Shown here: positions 36,107 to 43,575 of the stretch, one piece after another | How positions within the stretch are numbered: position 1 is the first letter of the stretch | How the letters are laid out: every line of letters begins with the position of its first letter | Source of the DNA: Nesterenkonia lacusekhoensis | Lineage (GTDB): Bacteria; Actinomycetota; Actinomycetes; Actinomycetales; Micrococcaceae | Reading direction: 5' to 3' | Length of the DNA stretch: 64,000 nt | Assembly (NCBI RefSeq): GCF_017876395.1 | Contig: NZ_JAGINX010000001.1 | Location: 930,001-994,000, forward strand | The notes under the pieces: model-generated | Told to the model about the DNA's origin: nothing | Database searches by the model: none | The model's input: the letters and a program-made list of their open reading frames with translations, nothing else | Made by a program: the position numbers and the translations under genes

Positions 36107-38182
36107 ATGCCCAACACCACCGCTGCCCCCGCTGTGCAGGGGAAGCTGACCCGTGACCTGCCCGAGCGTCGCTTCCGTCCAGAGCTCCATGGAGTACGCG
36201 GAATGGCGATCCTCGGGGTGGTGCTCTTCCACCTTTTCGGCAACGGCCGGGTCTCAGGCGGGATCGACATCTTCCTGGCAATCTCAGGATTCCTCTTCTG
36301 CGCCATGGTGCTCCGCGAGGTCGCCGAGAGCGGCGGCCGATTTCGGCCGGGTCGATATCTGGCACGGTTGGCTCGAAGGCTCGTCCTGCCCGCAGCGCTG
36401 GTCATCGCGGTCACCGCTGCGGCGGGCTGGCTCCTGCTCCCTGCCACACAGCACGAGCAGCTCTTCCGCGAAGCACGGTCCTCCCTTCTCTACTTCGAGA
36501 ACTGGGAACTGATCAGCTCCCAACTGGCCTACGAGGCTGCGGGGGCTGACACCAGTCCCTTCCAACATTTCTGGTCGCTCTCGGTCCAGGGCCAGTTCTA
36601 TCTGGTCTGGCCTCTGCTGGTGCTGCTCGCCGTATGGATCGCCAAGGCCCTCGGCGCTTCCGCTGTGCGCACCACAGTGGTTCTGATGACAGTTCTGCTG
36701 GGCCTCTCCCTTGCGTACGCCATCCACATGCAGGGCATCGACCAGGAGCGGACCTATTTCATGACCGAAACACGCCTGTGGGAGTTTGCCTTCGGCGCGC
36801 TTCTGGCACTGGTGGGAGTGCGGATCGTTCTGCCTCGCGCTCTTCGGTTCGTGGCCGGGTGGCTCGGGATCGCGCTCATCGTCAGCACCGGCTTCGTCCT
36901 GGACGGGGCCCAGCAGTTCCCGGGGCCGCTGGCGCTGTGGCCCTTGATGGGCCTGGCACTGGTGCTGATCTCAGCAGGATCAGGGCAGACCGAGGACGAG
37001 TCTGCGTTCTCCGCGTCTCGAGTGCTCTCCACGCGGCCGTTCGCATGGGTCGGTGACCTGGCCTATGGGCTGTACCTCTGGCATTGGCCGCTGCTCATCT
37101 TCTACCTCGAGGTCAGGGACTATCCGGCCATCGGGGCCCGTGGTGCCGCGGCAGTCTTCCTGGTCTCTTTGGGTCTGGCTTGGATGACCCATCGTTGGGT
37201 GGAGCAGCCGGTGGCGCGATTCTCTCCCGGTGCGGTGAAGACTCCGCTGCTCTGGGGCGTCAGCACGTTGGGGGCCGGCGCGGCCGCGTTCTCTCTCGTG
37301 CTCTCGTCCACGCATACCCCTCTGCCGGAGGGCTACTCCATGACGGATATGGACCCGGATGACTATCCCGGCGCCGCCGTCACAACCGCCGACGGACCGG
37401 AGACGCCCGAAGGGGTGGACTACCACCCCCAGCCTGAGGCTGTGGCTCAGGATCAGCCGATGTATGTGGGCTGGGGATGTATGCAGGACTTCAGCAATGA
37501 TCCCGGCACAGGGGACGTCTTAGTCTGTGAAGATCCAGAAGCACCCGAGGATCCGGAGGCGACGCTGATGCTGGCCGGAGGCTCCCATGCCGGTATGTGG
37601 CAGCACGCCTTTGCTCTGCTGGCCAAGGAGAACAACTGGGAGCTGCTGATCGCTGACAAGAGTGGCTGCCGCTTCGGGGTGGTCAGCGAGCCGGAGACCG
37701 ATACCTGCCATGAATGGCGGGCGGGATTCCCCGAAGTGGTCGAGGAACGGCAGCCGGACGTAGTCATCACCCCGGGCACGTTGTCACAGCCGGCCGGCTC
37801 TGACGAGCGGATCGCGCCGGACGCTGAGGAACGCTGGAATGAGATCCTCGACGCCGGGTCAGAGCTGCTCCTGCTCCGCGGCACGTCACGTCCGGAGGAG
37901 CGTGTCGGCGACTGTCTGGCGGAGGGAGGCTCGCCCGCAGAATGTGGGCCGGACTATGGTGTCTACGCAGAGACGAACCCGCTGGAAGAGATGGACCTGC
38001 CTGAGGGCATCCACACTGTCGACATGCTCGACCACATCTGTCCCGAGGGATCCTGCCCCGCGGTGATCGGCAACGTGGTGGTCTACCGCGATGCCAGCCA
38101 CCTGACCAACAGCTACGTGGAGACCCTGGCGCCGATTCTGGACGAGAAGCTGCGTGAGGAGATGCCGCACCTCTACCGGTGA
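36107..38182 (+). CDS. Acyltransferase-3 / SGNH O-acetyltransferase (OatA-like), copy 1
   Basis: A 691-residue surface-sugar O-acetylase. Residues 25-400 form the acyltransferase-3 membrane domain with about 10-11 segments, starting RPELHGVRGMAILGVVLFHLF and carrying FQHFWSLSVQGQFYLVWP. The extracytoplasmic SGNH domain (about 455-691) has AGGSHAGMW around the nucleophile and ends with the DxxH motif in YRDASHL. The conserved SVEEQFY stretch is SVQGQFY here and the usual GDSH is GGSH, so activity needs testing. It probably acetylates the polymer of this locus or peptidoglycan. Confidence 0.88.
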   Translation: MPNTTAAPAVQGKLTRDLPERRFRPELHGVRGMAILGVVLFHLFGNGRVSGGIDIFLAISGFLFCAMVLREVAESGGRFRPGRYLARLARRLVLPAALVIAVTAAAGWLLLPATQHEQLFREARSSLLYFENWELISSQLAYEAAGADTSPFQHFWSLSVQGQFYLVWPLLVLLAVWIAKALGASAVRTTVVLMTVLLGLSLAYAIHMQGIDQERTYFMTETRLWEFAFGALLALVGVRIVLPRALRFVAGWLGIALIVSTGFVLDGAQQFPGPLALWPLMGLALVLISAGSGQTEDESAFSASRVLSTRPFAWVGDLAYGLYLWHWPLLIFYLEVRDYPAIGARGAAAVFLVSLGLAWMTHRWVEQPVARFSPGAVKTPLLWGVSTLGAGAAAFSLVLSSTHTPLPEGYSMTDMDPDDYPGAAVTTADGPETPEGVDYHPQPEAVAQDQPMYVGWGCMQDFSNDPGTGDVLVCEDPEAPEDPEATLMLAGGSHAGMWQHAFALLAKENNWELLIADKSGCRFGVVSEPETDTCHEWRAGFPEVVEERQPDVVITPGTLSQPAGSDERIAPDAEERWNEILDAGSELLLLRGTSRPEERVGDCLAEGGSPAECGPDYGVYAETNPLEEMDLPEGIHTVDMLDHICPEGSCPAVIGNVVVYRDASHLTNSYVETLAPILDEKLREEMPHLYR

Positions 38183-38187
38183 GCCAG

Positions 38188-38221
38188 CGGCGCGCCTGAT
38201 CGAGGCTGATCAGGCGCGCCG
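38188..38221. terminator. Bidirectional terminator between acyltransferase and pyruvyl transferase
   Basis: Perfect 14-nt arms (38188-38201 and 38208-38221) with a 6-nt loop between convergent genes. Confidence 0.8.
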
Positions 38222-38261
38222 AACGCGACGATCGGGTCGAACTCGGGTCCGCCGTCGTGGC

Positions 38262-39578
38262 TCAGCTGTGGTGACGGCTCGGGAGGAGCTTCCTCACGGC
38301 CTGCTTCATACGGCGGGCGGCCCTGCGGTCGACGCGCTGCCGGAGACGTTCATCGGCCAGAGTGCGGTGCGGCAGCGCTGCTTCGAGCGCATCGAGGTCG
38401 ATGGCAGTGCTCGGTAGAGCCGCCTTCTCTGCGATCGCCTGCAGATCGAGGTTCTCCAGATCCGCGGAGGTGACGTCCACACGCGCAGGAGCCCCGCCGG
38501 GCAGCGAGGAGCTGTCCAGAGTGGAGAAGAAGTCCTCGAACTTGAAGTCAGCGCCACCCAGGGGCGCATCGGAGATGTTCAGCCACACCCAGGGCACGCC
38601 GTAGGCCTGCGCCACGATGAGGCCGTGCATGGAGGTCGAGACGCAGGCACGTGCGCCTGCGATCTGAGAGACCACAGTAGTGAGGTCGTCCCGGACGTCG
38701 CAGACGTCGAAGACGGCTTCGTCGATCGTGGAGAAGCGTGTGCGGTGCTTCATGTGCGGGACGAAGGCGATGCGCCGGTCCCCGTCGGGCGAGTTGGGGG
38801 TGAACAGCCGTGGCAGAAGCAGCGCCGGGTCGCCATAGACCTCCGGAACTGTCCATCCGAGCTTCTCCTGCAGCTCATGCCGAGTGAGATGGCCGCGCAC
38901 CGCGTGAACCTCTGTGGTTCTGCGTCGGCGCAGGCCGCTGTCCTCGCTGAGCGGGCGCATCAGACCCGAACCCCAGATATCGACCCGGGGTCGGTTGATC
39001 ATCTGGACGATGGAACCCACGAGAGCCGAGGCGCGGCCCACCGCGGGGATGGGTGAGTCCTTGGTGGACCGCACGTTCACCACATGTCTGCCGGTCATCG
39101 TCGAGACGATCCACGGACCGATCGCGTCTCCGAAGTTGGCCTTCCGGTCCCACCAGAAGCCCCGGATGATGTCCTCGTCCGGGGTCTCTCCGTGCTCCAC
39201 CTGGGAGACGGTCTGCATCCGGGAACAGATGAACGACACCCATCCCGCCACGGTGGTCAGCGCGGCACGTCTGGTGGCGCGGCGGCCGCTGAGGACCTCG
39301 AGCTCGTGATGCTCCTTCGGCGCGGCCTTCAGCAGAGCATCGGTGACCAGCACGTTGCGCAGCACGCGGCGATTCTCGTCGCCGGATCCGTGGCAGGTCA
39401 GGCGGAGGCCAGCCGGGATCTGGGTGGCTCGAACGGTGACCTCGCCGAAAGCGGTCGGGAACTCCCAGCTGAGCGAGTCACCTGAGGTGGTCAGTGACAC
39501 CTGCGTGTCCTGTGGGAAGGGGGACCGGTCTCCTACGCTGTCGGTGAGCAGATCGGTCAGAGCGGTATGGCGCGGCAT
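38262..39578 (-). CDS. Polysaccharide pyruvyl transferase family protein
   Basis: A 438-residue protein whose middle and C-terminal parts match the pyruvyl transferase family (CsaB/GumL type): WWDRKANFGDAIGPWIVS near 145, VDIWGSGL near 205, VHAVRGHLTRHEL, VYGDPALLLPRLF and STSMHGLIVAQAYGVP near 335. These enzymes add a pyruvate ketal from phosphoenolpyruvate to a sugar. The first 130 residues form an extra domain I do not recognise. It is last in a five-gene minus-strand operon and paralogous to the N-terminal half of the fusion at 43576-45906. Confidence 0.82.
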   Translation of the reverse strand: MPRHTALTDLLTDSVGDRSPFPQDTQVSLTTSGDSLSWEFPTAFGEVTVRATQIPAGLRLTCHGSGDENRRVLRNVLVTDALLKAAPKEHHELEVLSGRRATRRAALTTVAGWVSFICSRMQTVSQVEHGETPDEDIIRGFWWDRKANFGDAIGPWIVSTMTGRHVVNVRSTKDSPIPAVGRASALVGSIVQMINRPRVDIWGSGLMRPLSEDSGLRRRRTTEVHAVRGHLTRHELQEKLGWTVPEVYGDPALLLPRLFTPNSPDGDRRIAFVPHMKHRTRFSTIDEAVFDVCDVRDDLTTVVSQIAGARACVSTSMHGLIVAQAYGVPWVWLNISDAPLGGADFKFEDFFSTLDSSSLPGGAPARVDVTSADLENLDLQAIAEKAALPSTAIDLDALEAALPHRTLADERLRQRVDRRAARRMKQAVRKLLPSRHHS

Positions 39579-39610
39579 GGGGAAGCTTTCCGTGGGGTGG
39601 GAGACGGGTC

Positions 39611-40915
39611 TCAGGTCAGGGAATAGGTAGCCAGCGTTTCAAGGTGTCCGGCATCGTCGTCGCCGCTGAGAGTCAGCTGTCCAATGCGGTGACCGGGAGC
39701 CGGCTCGATCACAGTCTCGAAGACGCCCGCGGAGGCACCGTCGTTCTCGGCCTCAGCGGTCTGCGTCTCCACGGTGGTCGAATATCCGCCGGCTTGGTCA
39801 GGGGAGAAACCCGCACGCTTCATGAACGCCTGCGGGGCGGGTGCCTCCGGATCGGTCTGCTCCAGTGCCACAGACACAGTGATCTTCGCACTCTCGCTGT
39901 AGGAATCCGTCCTCCCGAAGAGCAGGAATGCACCGTGAAGCTGCGGTTCGAAGCTTGCGCCCTGCGTCCCCAGCGGCGCCCCCTCAACGTCTGCGATGCT
40001 CACAGCGTTCTCTTGAGGGCACAGATGGAGTCGACGGAACACATGGGGGTAGTACTTCTCCAGAAGGGACGGATCTGCCTCCGGCTTCTTCTCGGCCTCC
40101 TTGATCATCTTGGAGAAGAAGGGTGTCTCGTCCTCGGAGAGCGTGCTGTCCTGGCTGACGTGGCGCGATTGGAAGAACCCGGGTTCCCTCGAGTCCAGAA
40201 CCGTGGGGAACTGGGTGTCGAGATAGAGATGGCCCTTCTTGGGCGGGCTGGTTTGGAGCCCGAGGAAGTCTCCGTCCGGCGTCTTCTTGTGGATCGATAC
40301 GAGCCCCGCCGCGGCTTTCGGGAAGTAGCGATACCAGGGTTTGATGTAGCTCTGGGAAGTGCGCAGAGCCGAATACGAGTGGGGGAACGAGATGCGCCAG
40401 CCCACGTGCTCCGGATCCACATAGGGGATCATCCGCTCGAAGAAGTTGATCGGCAGGACGTCGTCGTCATCCAGACGGTAGATGGCGAAGAGCCTGTCTT
40501 CCGGCAGGCGCCCTTTGAGCACCCGGTTGAGCACCTTCTTGTTCGGAGCACTGGGCGCGACGAAGGAAGGCGCCACGTTGATGTGCAGGAAGGGGTGGCG
40601 CTGGGCCGCCTCTTCCAGAGCCCGGCGATATGTGGAGGGCAGCGAATCGGAGATGTGCACGATGTGCACCAGGTCGCAGTCCTCAGCCGCTTCCAGGGAT
40701 TCGGCCAGCTGGGGAAGGCTCTCGTCGATGAAGAGCTCAGTGCGAGGAGCCATGCGATCGTCCGAGTACAGCCAGCGGGTGTACTCCTCCTCCGAGAAGC
40801 GGCTGTCCTTCCGGGTGGCCTTGAAGCTGCCCGAGCTGTAGGCGTGGACGCTGAATCGCGTGTGGCCGATAAAGAGCCTGCGCATGCGGTGGCGTGTCTC
40901 CTCCGGGATAGTCAT
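39611..40915 (-). CDS. Putative glycosyltransferase (rhamnosyltransferase-like)
   Basis: A 434-residue protein with LFIGHTRFSVH near the N-terminus, an EEYTRWLYSDDRMAPRTELF segment, and the acidic cluster YRLDDDDVLP near residue 155 that looks like a metal-dependent GT-A centre. The family resembles a putative rhamnosyltransferase group, but that is from memory and the donor is not established. The last 130 residues are beta-rich. Its ATG overlaps the upstream stop by 4 nt. It shares the same block order with the C-terminal half of the fusion protein. Confidence 0.65.
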   Translation of the reverse strand: MTIPEETRHRMRRLFIGHTRFSVHAYSSGSFKATRKDSRFSEEEYTRWLYSDDRMAPRTELFIDESLPQLAESLEAAEDCDLVHIVHISDSLPSTYRRALEEAAQRHPFLHINVAPSFVAPSAPNKKVLNRVLKGRLPEDRLFAIYRLDDDDVLPINFFERMIPYVDPEHVGWRISFPHSYSALRTSQSYIKPWYRYFPKAAAGLVSIHKKTPDGDFLGLQTSPPKKGHLYLDTQFPTVLDSREPGFFQSRHVSQDSTLSEDETPFFSKMIKEAEKKPEADPSLLEKYYPHVFRRLHLCPQENAVSIADVEGAPLGTQGASFEPQLHGAFLLFGRTDSYSESAKITVSVALEQTDPEAPAPQAFMKRAGFSPDQAGGYSTTVETQTAEAENDGASAGVFETVIEPAPGHRIGQLTLSGDDDAGHLETLATYSLT

Positions 40916-42516
40916 GATCTGAGCCTGAGGCGCAGCTGGGCCTCGTAGAGGTTTCGCGGCAGCACCTGGCTGTCCAGGGCTTCGGTCGCGGAGTGAAGGA
41001 TACCGCGGAACTCCGGTTCCTGCTGCGAGATCTTATCGGTGCCCCGGATCCCCACCATGGCGCTGTACGGTGCGTGTTCTTCCAGCCGCAGCGCATAGGA
41101 GCGATTGTTTCGGACCTCGATGTTCCAGTGGCAGAATCGGGCGCCCCAGTGGGGGCCGGCCTTCTTCGCTCCGCCGACCACGCCGCGGTTGGTGATGCGG
41201 ATATCGGTGCGCACGTTGTCGAAGGGGATCCTGCGGTGAGAGTCGAAGGTCCCTACCATCTCCCCGTCGGCCCACGCATTCCCAGAGGAATAGCCTTCCA
41301 CGTTCAATCCGTGGGTCAGGGAGCCCTTCGGGAGCTTGGTGGTGGGGGATTCGATGGCGAAGGTCCGGACCAAGTTGTCGTGGGACTGCTCACGGCAGAT
41401 ATAGCTGTGGTGATGTGCTCTGCCCCGGACAGTGGTCTCTTGGAGCGTCACGCCTTTGGTGGAGGTGAGACCGAAAGCGTTGTCGCTGTTCTCCACGGTC
41501 ACCCGCCGAGCCCAGCAGTTCAATGCGGCCTGGAAGTGGGGTCCGTTGTAGCCCAGATCCTGATTATGCGGCTGAGGATCCACCACCGGCATGTGCAGGG
41601 TGACGTCCTCGAGACCGGACTCTTCGATCCGAGGGCCCAGGGTCAGGAAGCGCGGATTCCATTCAGGTCGCAGATCGAACCGGAGCGGTTGGGCCAGGGT
41701 CACGGTTTCGGCCCCTGTCTGAGCGATCTGCACCGGCCAGCGCAGTGCGGAGTAATTGGGCTGACGGTGCAGTGAGGATGCCCCGGTCTGCCAGTCGTAG
41801 CTGGACTCGGGAAGATCCCCGCAGAGGTGCCGCAGTAGGCTGTGGTCTGCGATGTTGTCCACAACCAGTAGGACATGATCACCTACGGAGAAGTCTCCGG
41901 GGTTCTCCACCCGGACGCGGCTGGCTCCGCGTGGTGCCGCAGCAGCCGCGCTGAGTATAGCGTTCCCCCGCCACCCTTCATTGGATCCCCAGGCCCAGTC
42001 CTGTTCCTCGAGGCCGTGTCGCACAGCCTGAGGCAGGAACCAGATCAGTCCTCCGGCCCACGACCATTCGCCGCTGCGCGAGGTGCGGTAGCAGTGCTCG
42101 AGCGGCCGGCGGAAGTGGAGCCGAGTGTTCTCCTGGCCTTCTCCGCTGAGCAGCACACGAGAGTGCTGGACCCAGACGACACCGTCGAGGGCATAATCCC
42201 CGGCAGGGATTCGAACGGTGCCGCCACCGGCAGCACCGGCGGCTTCGATCGCTGAATTGAAGGCTGCGGTGTCGTCAGTATGCCCGTCCGCCGTTGCCCC
42301 ATAGGCCCGCACGTCGAAGACCGGAGAGGACTCTTCCTGTCCTTCGGGTGTGGAATTCGGAAGCGGTCTCTCTCCACGGTGGTAGCCGGCATACGAGACG
42401 TTGGGCACCTGGGGGTGTGTATCAGGACGGCGGCGGTACTCGCGCCAGAGACGGGCCGAACGGTCTCTGTGGAACAGTCGACGGACTGCTCGGGCGCCTT
42501 GGGAGACTAGCGTCAT
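40912..42516 (-). CDS. Pectate-lyase-like right-handed beta-helix protein
   Basis: A 534-residue protein with the Pectate_lyase_3 signature FDVRAYGATADGHTDDTAAF (about residues 66-85) and GGGTVRIPAGDY, followed by irregular beta-helix coils with HHHSYICREQ in the middle. Family members act on polysaccharides as lyases, hydrolases or epimerases. There is no signal peptide, only a basic N-terminus with RRLFHRDRSARLWREYRRR, so export by a standard route is not apparent. It is translationally coupled to the genes on both sides. Confidence 0.78.
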   Translation of the reverse strand: MTLVSQGARAVRRLFHRDRSARLWREYRRRPDTHPQVPNVSYAGYHRGERPLPNSTPEGQEESSPVFDVRAYGATADGHTDDTAAFNSAIEAAGAAGGGTVRIPAGDYALDGVVWVQHSRVLLSGEGQENTRLHFRRPLEHCYRTSRSGEWSWAGGLIWFLPQAVRHGLEEQDWAWGSNEGWRGNAILSAAAAAPRGASRVRVENPGDFSVGDHVLLVVDNIADHSLLRHLCGDLPESSYDWQTGASSLHRQPNYSALRWPVQIAQTGAETVTLAQPLRFDLRPEWNPRFLTLGPRIEESGLEDVTLHMPVVDPQPHNQDLGYNGPHFQAALNCWARRVTVENSDNAFGLTSTKGVTLQETTVRGRAHHHSYICREQSHDNLVRTFAIESPTTKLPKGSLTHGLNVEGYSSGNAWADGEMVGTFDSHRRIPFDNVRTDIRITNRGVVGGAKKAGPHWGARFCHWNIEVRNNRSYALRLEEHAPYSAMVGIRGTDKISQQEPEFRGILHSATEALDSQVLPRNLYEAQLRLRLRS

Positions 42517-42517
42517 C

Positions 42518-43561
42518 TCAAGCTCCTGAGCGGCTGATCATGCCCTGGACCAGAGAGTCGGCCACAGGACGGCCGCGACCGATCCAGGGGTAGTGGTGTA
42601 CGGCGATGCTGGCGCGGGTGTTCACGTGCAGCACGTGTGCGCCGTCAGTGCTCTCCAGGTCGGGGACCAGGAGGTCGACTGCTGCGGCGCGGCATCCGGG
42701 GACCGCCCAGCAGCTTTCGATGGCCAGTTCCCGAAGGGCCGACCCCAGTCCGGCGGTGACATCGACGGTGACGCCGCCGAGGCGCATATTGACTCCCGCG
42801 GAGAACTGGTAGATCTCACCGGTGCGGCTGACCTCATCTGCGATCCCGCCGTGCTCCTCGCTTGGGGTCAGAAGATCGGGCGCGAAACGGCCGAAGAGCG
42901 GGTGAAGGCTGCGTGCCTCTTCTGCGGCTCGGAAGATCTGATCAGTGGTCCGCTTCCCGTCGCCGACGCCGAACAGCGGCAGCCGGATGAGCGCACTGAC
43001 GACTTTCTCTCCGACGACGAACGCGCGCAGGTCGATACCGGAGCACTGTTCCTCGATGACGACTTGGTCGCTGGCATCCGGGGTCCCCAGCTGACGTGCC
43101 TGGAGGGCCAGGTTCCAGGCAGCTCCCACATCTGACTCGGCCGTGACCCCCAGGGAGACTCCGGCACCGGACTGGCCGGAGGCTGGTTTGACCACCGCAG
43201 GCCGGTTCAGCGACTTCAGGTATGACTGAGCCTCCTCGCCTTGTTGTGGGGAGAAAGCTCGTCCCCGGGGAACTGCGATCCCCGCGGACTTGAGGAAGCG
43301 CTTGCCCAGGTCGATGTCTGAGGCGCTGAGGCGGGCTTGTTCGCTGGCCAGCGAGGTCTGGTTGATCTCGAAGCCGCCGACGGTGCGGCTTCCACGCCCC
43401 AAGACGTAGAGGTTTCCCTGAACGTTCTGGATGCTGAGCCGCTGGCGCCGGGCTGCTCGACTCAGCAGCGCGCTGGGCGCGTCGGCCCGACGCCCGCCGT
43501 AATCGGTGGGCGAGACGCCGGAGAGCTGTTCCGCGATGTATGTCCTGACCTCGGGATCCAT
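42518..43561 (-). CDS. ATP-grasp ligase-like protein
   Basis: A 347-residue protein with an ATP-grasp fold resembling the ATP-binding part of cyanophycin synthetase or GshF: RPAVVKPASGQSGAGVSLG (about residues 134-152), VVIEEQCSGIDLRAFVVG (about 177-194), and C-terminal VLHVNTRASIAVHHYP. The first 60 residues are not recognised. ATP-grasp enzymes join a carboxylate to an amine or thiol through an acyl phosphate, so here it could attach an amino acid or small acid to a nucleotide sugar or polymer. That role is inferred from context only. Its stop is one base before the beta-helix start. Confidence 0.72.
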   Translation of the reverse strand: MDPEVRTYIAEQLSGVSPTDYGGRRADAPSALLSRAARRQRLSIQNVQGNLYVLGRGSRTVGGFEINQTSLASEQARLSASDIDLGKRFLKSAGIAVPRGRAFSPQQGEEAQSYLKSLNRPAVVKPASGQSGAGVSLGVTAESDVGAAWNLALQARQLGTPDASDQVVIEEQCSGIDLRAFVVGEKVVSALIRLPLFGVGDGKRTTDQIFRAAEEARSLHPLFGRFAPDLLTPSEEHGGIADEVSRTGEIYQFSAGVNMRLGGVTVDVTAGLGSALRELAIESCWAVPGCRAAAVDLLVPDLESTDGAHVLHVNTRASIAVHHYPWIGRGRPVADSLVQGMISRSGA

Positions 43562-43575
43562 GGCGAGACCTCGGC

